Below, one piece after another: positions 58,393 through 64,000 of a stretch of 64,000 nucleotides of DNA. Below the pieces are notes generated by a model, which did no database searches, was not told where the DNA came from, and saw only the letters and a program-made list of their open reading frames with translations. Positions within the stretch are counted from its first letter, which is position 1, and the number at the start of each line of letters is the position of its first letter. Source of the stretch: Mactromeris polynyma. Lineage: Eukaryota > Mollusca > Bivalvia > Venerida > Mactridae. The stretch spans positions 36,730,762 to 36,794,761 of the forward strand of contig JASFXZ010000003.1 in assembly GCA_032209605.1 (NCBI GenBank). The letters are read 5' to 3'. The position numbers and the translations under genes were made by a program.

Positions 58393-58639
58393 TACATCCA
58401 AAGTCATTTGTCCGCCATCTTTGTTCTGATGGGGAAGTTTCTAGGTGATTGCGGACGACCAGGTTAATACTGATTGATGCACCAGTTAGGTCGACTGACT
58501 TGACTGAAATACTGTTGAAAAAAGGAAGTAAACTCCACTCCAACGCTAGTTAGCGTACATGAAATGTAAAAACATTCGAGTGTGTAACCGTTCTGTGTTA
58601 CAAATATGTTCCTTAATTTGTGAATAACCGTCGGTTACT

Positions 58640-59045
58640 AGTTATTCCCAAAGAAATATTAAGATGATATAGGGAACGCCACATAGTTACAAAAGACAAG
58701 GCCTCCCCACACATATACCAGGGAAACTTAGGGATAAAGGAGGTCTTAGGGTAACTATCTATGGGAATGGTGGAGTAAGGAATGTCGAGCTGAATATTAC
58801 AACCAACCATGTGGAATTTAAGGGAACGACAAGGGATTAAATGGAAAGAATTATCCACGGGACAAGCTAAGAAAACCAATGGCCACGGGCCGAAATGGGG
58901 GGGGGGGGAGAACGTATATATTATATCAAGTCAATGAATTGCACGTGGGGAAAGGGGAACTTAACATTAATCTCAAACTTAAATAGAAAGAATAAATACA
59001 TAGCGATTTACAGCCTTGGAACTGTCAGTAAAATACTGGGGGATA
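58640..59045 (+). mobile_element. Family D/E repeat, plus copy
   Basis: 'agggaacgccacatagttac' at the left; 'agcgatttacagccttggaa' then 'ctgtcagtaaaatactgggg' at the right. Contiguous D and E parts without the MITE present in the 13552 copy, i.e. the empty site. Contains the G12 tract. Confidence 0.8.
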
Positions 59046-59678
59046 GAAAGTACTATCTCCGACGGATGCAACAACTTCGATCCACGCAACAACAAACATA
59101 TAAATGATTACAAAACAACACAACCAACATTTGCGATTAGAATATTTCTTCTAATATCTAAAAATAAAAGAACACTTTCAGTTTTAATTATGGCGTGTTT
59201 TTTATATGAAGCATCTTTTGTTCAGAAGATGTCCTAACGATGCAATTTATTGCCTGCTTTTTGTTTCCTGGCTGGGTACAATAATCAGCATTTCTAGAGA
59301 TTTAAAGACTTAATTAAGTTTTTTAAAATAGAATCAATGCTAAGACTTCATCTTGGTTGGAGGCAAAAAATTAAAATAATTGACAAAACTTGGAAAAAAA
59401 CATCACGTATGAATAGAAACGCTCAATTTCTGCCAATCCTAAAAATGAATATAGAAATATAGAAATCTAGTTTCTGATATTTTTTAGTATTGATTCGCAT
59501 CGTTGATAACGTGTTTGAAAAACCTTTTTATAAGAAAATTTGAAAATCCTTTTTTTTTTTAAACTGCATCAAAAATTAATGAATTGACGTCATGAATACA
59601 CACGTTGAGAGTATGAGATTGAGTTTGGTTACAAGTACGCGTGCAAACATTATCCTAAACAGGTTACTCACAGGTATA
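59046..59678. other. No gene seen
   Basis: AT-rich; a T10 run near 59551. Nothing recognised. Confidence 0.5.
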
Positions 59679-59679
59679 T

Positions 59680-59922
59680 ATGAGCTCTGCTATAGGATTT
59701 ACAACCTCTATAGTAAGTGACGTCATTTCAAGAAAAAGCAACATGTGATGTCACTATTTGCAAAGCAGGAAACAATATTTACTCAATATGGTCACTTCGT
59801 TTTCACACTGCCATATGGTGTAAATACTGCTTACTGTCAGTATTATGGTGACGTCACATGTGACGTTTTCTGGAAATGACGTCACTTAAAGAAGAGGTTG
59901 GAAGTCGTACAGCGGTTCTCAT
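59680..59922 (-). mobile_element. CRE-bearing MITE, family F copy 3 (best preserved ends)
   Basis: Inverted ends: 'atgagctctgctatagga' at the left, 'gtcgtacagcggttctcat' at the right. TGACGTCA occurs near each end (59719, 59877) and in 'ggtgacgtcacatgtgacgt'. Opposite orientation to copies 1 and 2. Confidence 0.88.
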
Positions 59923-60578
59923 AATGTAAAAGTCAGGTCAAAAGAAATATAAGGAACTCAGTCACGCTTCAGGTCGATATAGACCGATGTGCTGCGTATG
60001 TTTTGTAATATTACACCGAATAAAATAAAGAGACACAGAGAAATTAAAAAGAAATGAATTCAACTATTACAACATAACTCTTGTCTCAATACATATAACA
60101 CATCTATCATAGTTTTGCTTATTCAAGTTCCCTTGCATCTCATTCTTATCTATGAGGGCAAATATCTCGGTTGACATTTATTTGTCTCTCTAATGGTCAA
60201 GCTTTGTGTATACTACAGCATCGATCTTTTCCCAGAGAAACACTAATACTTCTAAACAGTAAATACTGCAGACAATCCTTATAAACTTATATACTGAAGT
60301 CTGCTATATTTTGCTCAGCTGCGCATTAATAAAACAAGACACCCATGAGGGCCTGTGCTCTACTGGATAGACAAATTTGGTCACTTTTTGTCTTAACATT
60401 TTTGAGAAGGTTTTAGAGAGGCTCTATTAATTATAGAAATCTTGCCAATTTCAAGGGCCATAATGCAGTCATGCATGCGCGGAGCTCTCCGATTTTCAAA
60501 TGCAACCAAGGTATTATGGAGATCAAACTACTGTCCAAGTTTGGTGAATATCAAATAAAAAATAGAAGCTCTAGTCAC
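59923..60578. other. No gene seen
   Basis: AT-rich. 60340-60560 has a mild resemblance in style to dispersed repeats ('tgagggcctgtgctctactg') but no second copy in the window. Confidence 0.45.
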
Positions 60579-60581
60579 CAG

Positions 60582-60699
60582 CTCTTTTCAAGTACATTTT
60601 CAATGTTTGCTCTTTATTCAACCTCAATATAATATCACCTCAATCAGAAGACCAGTTTTCAAAGGTCCAAATGGTCGTCTTATTTTTGAGGTTTTACTG
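60582..60699 (-). mobile_element. MITE family A copy 8, truncated
   Basis: 'tgctctttattcaacctcaa', 'agaccagttttcaaaggtcc' and the end 'tttgaggttttactg' followed by TA. The other end is missing. Confidence 0.8.
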
Positions 60700-60701
60700 T
60701 A

Positions 60702-62635
60702 TTTAAAAATACAAGTTGATATTTGAATTGTGCCTTTCAAACCTAACGTTAATTTTACATAATCATTGTAATCTATTTATGTACGATTTACTACCATCCT
60801 CGTAATGATAAACGACCAACACTCGATGTCTGTCTAAAAGGATTTGTCTTTTTTACTTAGAAATATCTGACTCTTTTACCCCGCAGATAAATGTAAACAT
60901 AGTATATCAGAAAATTACCTGATTTGCGAGAAGGCAAATTGCAAATGTCTTGGCATTATTGCTTCTCTCATGAATATTTTCTTATTTCGAAGTTTCTCAT
61001 CCAATTTTGCTGGAAAACAAGTTCATTATATGTTTTTGTTAATTAGACTCTCTGAGAATTGCTGACAAGGCTTTTTCTTTGGCACAATCATAATGCGTTT
61101 CGTAAAATGCGCATAAATGTTCAAGTAAAATATCGGGGAACTGGAGTAAAATAAAAGTACGATTTACAATGAATTACTCGTACTACTGTTAATGGTCCAT
61201 TTAAATCGCAACAATTGTATCATGTACTTGCATAAGAACAAATTTACGCTCATTGGCCGATGGTAATCAATAATTTCTCGTTTCTTATCGAAAAGAAAAT
61301 ATGAAATACATCATGCCTTGTTTACAAAATACGTCATGTTTGTTTGACCTTGGCGCGATTATCGTGAATTGCCGTTTGGTTCCGTGACCTTCTGTGAGCG
61401 ATTAACATATTCATCCGAACACAAGTATTGATAACGTCAAACGCAACTTAAGTACAACAACAACAGTTACTCATATTTAAAATTTGCTATCACGTGATGT
61501 GACGTCACTGGATTTTGTGCAGCTCTCTGTTGCAATCAGAAGCATCGGCATATAGCGAGTGTAAACAAAAACGCGGTAAACTATGTTAAATAAACCGGTC
61601 GACAAAATTTGATATATCAGATATAAGAGTTTGCATCGATGTTGAATCTTATGGATTTTGATTGGACACTATTATAACGTGAATAACACAGTTACGGTTA
61701 AATACACGTGAAGAGCTATGCAAATATTCTGGATAAAACAGATGGTAAGAAAAAAAAGTATGCACAACATTTATTGGGAGTAGTTTTAGGTCGACAATTT
61801 GTATAAACGGCTCCAAGTTCTAGCTCTATATAATTCTGATATTTGTTAAATGAAAATTGATATTCCTTGTCATTGTTACGAGTTCAAGAGCTAAAGAAAC
61901 ACAGTCTTATTTGACTATCTATTTCTGTATGATAATACATAACGGTTTGGGGTCATTCACATTGGAAATTTGTATTTGCACTCCAGAATATATTAAATAC
62001 GTGTAAGTATGGAAGAAAAGAAGCAAACTCTCCCTTCAAATTTATTACATTTTATAACATATTACAAACGGTAGACTCATTTCGACATCACCACACCGCA
62101 TGTTTGATAAATACTTTCTAAAACTTAATTTAACGACCCCTGTTTTGAAAACAGTAACAGATAATGAACTAAGAATTGATTGATTAAGAATCATGCATTC
62201 GATGTATTTATACATAACGGTGTTTGTTTCCGACAGCATATTGCATGGTTTACAATTGACCAAATAAGTGTTCTTTTTCCTGCAGAGTAAAGGCTTCAGA
62301 AATGCCACAAAGTGCACAGCTGTCCCAAAGGCACAAAAGTAGAGAAATCAAACGTTTACGTACATACAATTTATAAACAATTTCAAAAGCAAAGTGGACA
62401 CAATATACAACTACAAATAAAACTTCGGTGCTTTTATAGACTGAATTAAATTAGTTTTACTAACGTCAATTGAGAATACAAACGATTTCAACTTGAATGA
62501 GTTTGTATTCATATGATACTGAACACAAAATGTAGTTTGGAGATTCTGTACACTTTCAATTAGTTTCCATTGTATGAGTATGCCGCTGAATTAGCACACA
62601 AGTTGAGGAATAAATGTAGGTGTTTCAGATAGGCA
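60702..62635. other. No gene seen
   Basis: AT-rich. The 90-codon minus frame at 62045-62317 has no recognisable domain and no clear splice sites. Confidence 0.45.
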
Positions 62636-62639
62636 CTTC

Positions 62640-62915
62640 GAGCACCAACTATAGTGACAATGGTGACTATAATGTAATAAATTCAGTCTGGTCTGGTTAC
62701 CTCTTCGAAATAAGAGGTTTGAATACTATATAGAGGTGTTCCGAACATTAACTATGGTTCAACCACCGATTTAGTACGGTTAGACTATAGTCGATGTTCG
62801 GAACACCTCTTTAGGGTTTTCAACCCTCCAAATTCTAAGAGTGACCAGAGTAACTAGACCATAGATGAACTAGACTGAGTTTTATCATCCAACCATAGTC
62901 GCCATAGTCAGTGAT
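62640..62915. mobile_element. Long foldback element
   Basis: Perfect 17-bp core stem 'agaggtgttccgaacat' (62732-62748) with its complement at 62794-62810. Pairing extends both inward ('actatggtt' / 'gactatagt') and outward with mismatches ('attcagtctggtctggtta' / rc of 'taactagaccatagatga'). The whole is about 275 bp. No coding capacity; ends not exactly defined. Confidence 0.75.
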
Positions 62916-64000
62916 CAGACTACTTCAGAGCTTGTTTTGCAGTTCGTAAATTACATTGTTTGAACGTATATATGTACATGATAAGGAACAAATATTGTTT
63001 AAACGAAAAAAGTTTCTATATATTCGACTGACAGAGAACTTAAATTGTGACAACATTAAATACTCCACTAAGGTACCAATAAAGTGAAACCTTTCCAATC
63101 GTAGTACATATACAGTTTAGTTTTAATCATTAATGTGTCATACATTTAGGGGGAAAGCACTTAGCCAATAAAAAGAAGAAGAAAACTCAAGTAACCGATT
63201 TTCCACGAATCACCTCGCTTTCAAAAGATTTTCGTTCGTGTTTTCTTCTCTAACGACACGACTGATAGGATGTTCAACTTATACAACATCACGCTTGAAA
63301 CGACCCAGAAAGAAATTAGGAGTAAATAACACCGACTTTCCAGACGAAGAATTCAACATATTTGCTCAATCAATTTGGTGACACTATTAGAAGACAAACA
63401 GACCGTTTTCACGCCACAATTCTCGTAGGCAAGCTTGAAAATAATCAACCCTTGATAGTGATGGTTTTATGTCCATAAGTTTCGCTGTGGGAACTAATAA
63501 GTTCGACTATAATATTAAACTAACTATATGTATTGTTCTCTGGAGTACTGAACGGGCAAGCAATATATTCTAATCTTGATTACTAGAGTTCATGGCAAAA
63601 CAAATGTTCTACACACGAAATGGAAGTCAAATTAAGTACACTGGAATTATTTCTATTTGCATGACGCACTAAAGATATTTTCAGTTTCTCGTCATTTTTT
63701 GTATTCAGTACGTTAGCAGTGACACACAGAAGCCACAGTTCGGATACTGGGTCATGTATTTATCTCAAACTTTGCAACACGAAATAGTTCCCCTTTATAA
63801 ATGGTTTATCATATAATACCTGATGGCGATTAAAAGCTTCATTCATTTTTATGTTATAACGCCAAATAATGTAACTCCTTTAATAAAGAAGCATTAATCA
63901 AAGCAAGATGAGAATCGGAACTTAGGATACTAAATTGTCTTACGCGTAAGGATTTATGTTATACTCACATGAAATCAATGGGCGCATTCGGATTGATGAC
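62916..64000. other. No gene seen
   Basis: AT-rich to the right edge, no recognised repeat and no frame above 60 codons. Confidence 0.5.

Overview
The window is AT-rich eukaryotic DNA. It has no bacterial-type operons and no long open reading frames, but many short interspersed repeats, several tandem arrays and intron-like splice signals. The repeats point to a marine mollusc, most likely a bivalve. There are tRNA-headed SINEs whose 3' part carries the molluscan 'gtttaacgccgttt..caa..ttcagt' block, pogo-like miniature elements with CAGT termini and TA target sites, and a decayed mariner with a DD34D spacing. The lineage call is an inference from repeat types, not a species match.

Layout. 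1-985: 66-bp satellite running off the left edge. 4861-7698: about 71 copies of a 40-bp satellite, then a GGGCA-type array to 7966. 8.7-14.5 kb: a pogo-like MITE, a SINE, an 89-bp inverted repeat 1.06 kb apart, a 116-bp satellite (8 copies) and a composite repeat (family D) with a MITE nested in it. 14.7-20 kb: amplified MITE, CRE-bearing MITE, 37-bp and 32-bp minisatellites, and candidate minus-strand exons. 21-36 kb: MITEs, a SINE, a direct duplication and a 1-kb CTCGAG-rich pogo-like element. 37-45 kb: my best candidate spliced gene (plus strand, four phase-compatible exons, ankyrin-like last exon), with CpG-rich and 79-bp tandem arrays and a MITE in its last intron. 46-64 kb: MITEs, a 22-codon in-frame repeat, the mariner relic, more family D and CRE-MITE copies, and a long foldback.

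No gene can be named with confidence. Exon calls rest on splice-site and reading-frame reading only. In DNA this AT-rich some will be chance, and each needs RNA or homology support. About half the window shows nothing I recognise. The strongest structural stories are a 32-bp minisatellite born from a motif inside family D, a MITE family that spreads CRE palindromes (TGACGTCA), a satellite whose every unit carries a 6-bp dyad, and several related pogo-like families sharing 'CAGT..acCTc' ends.
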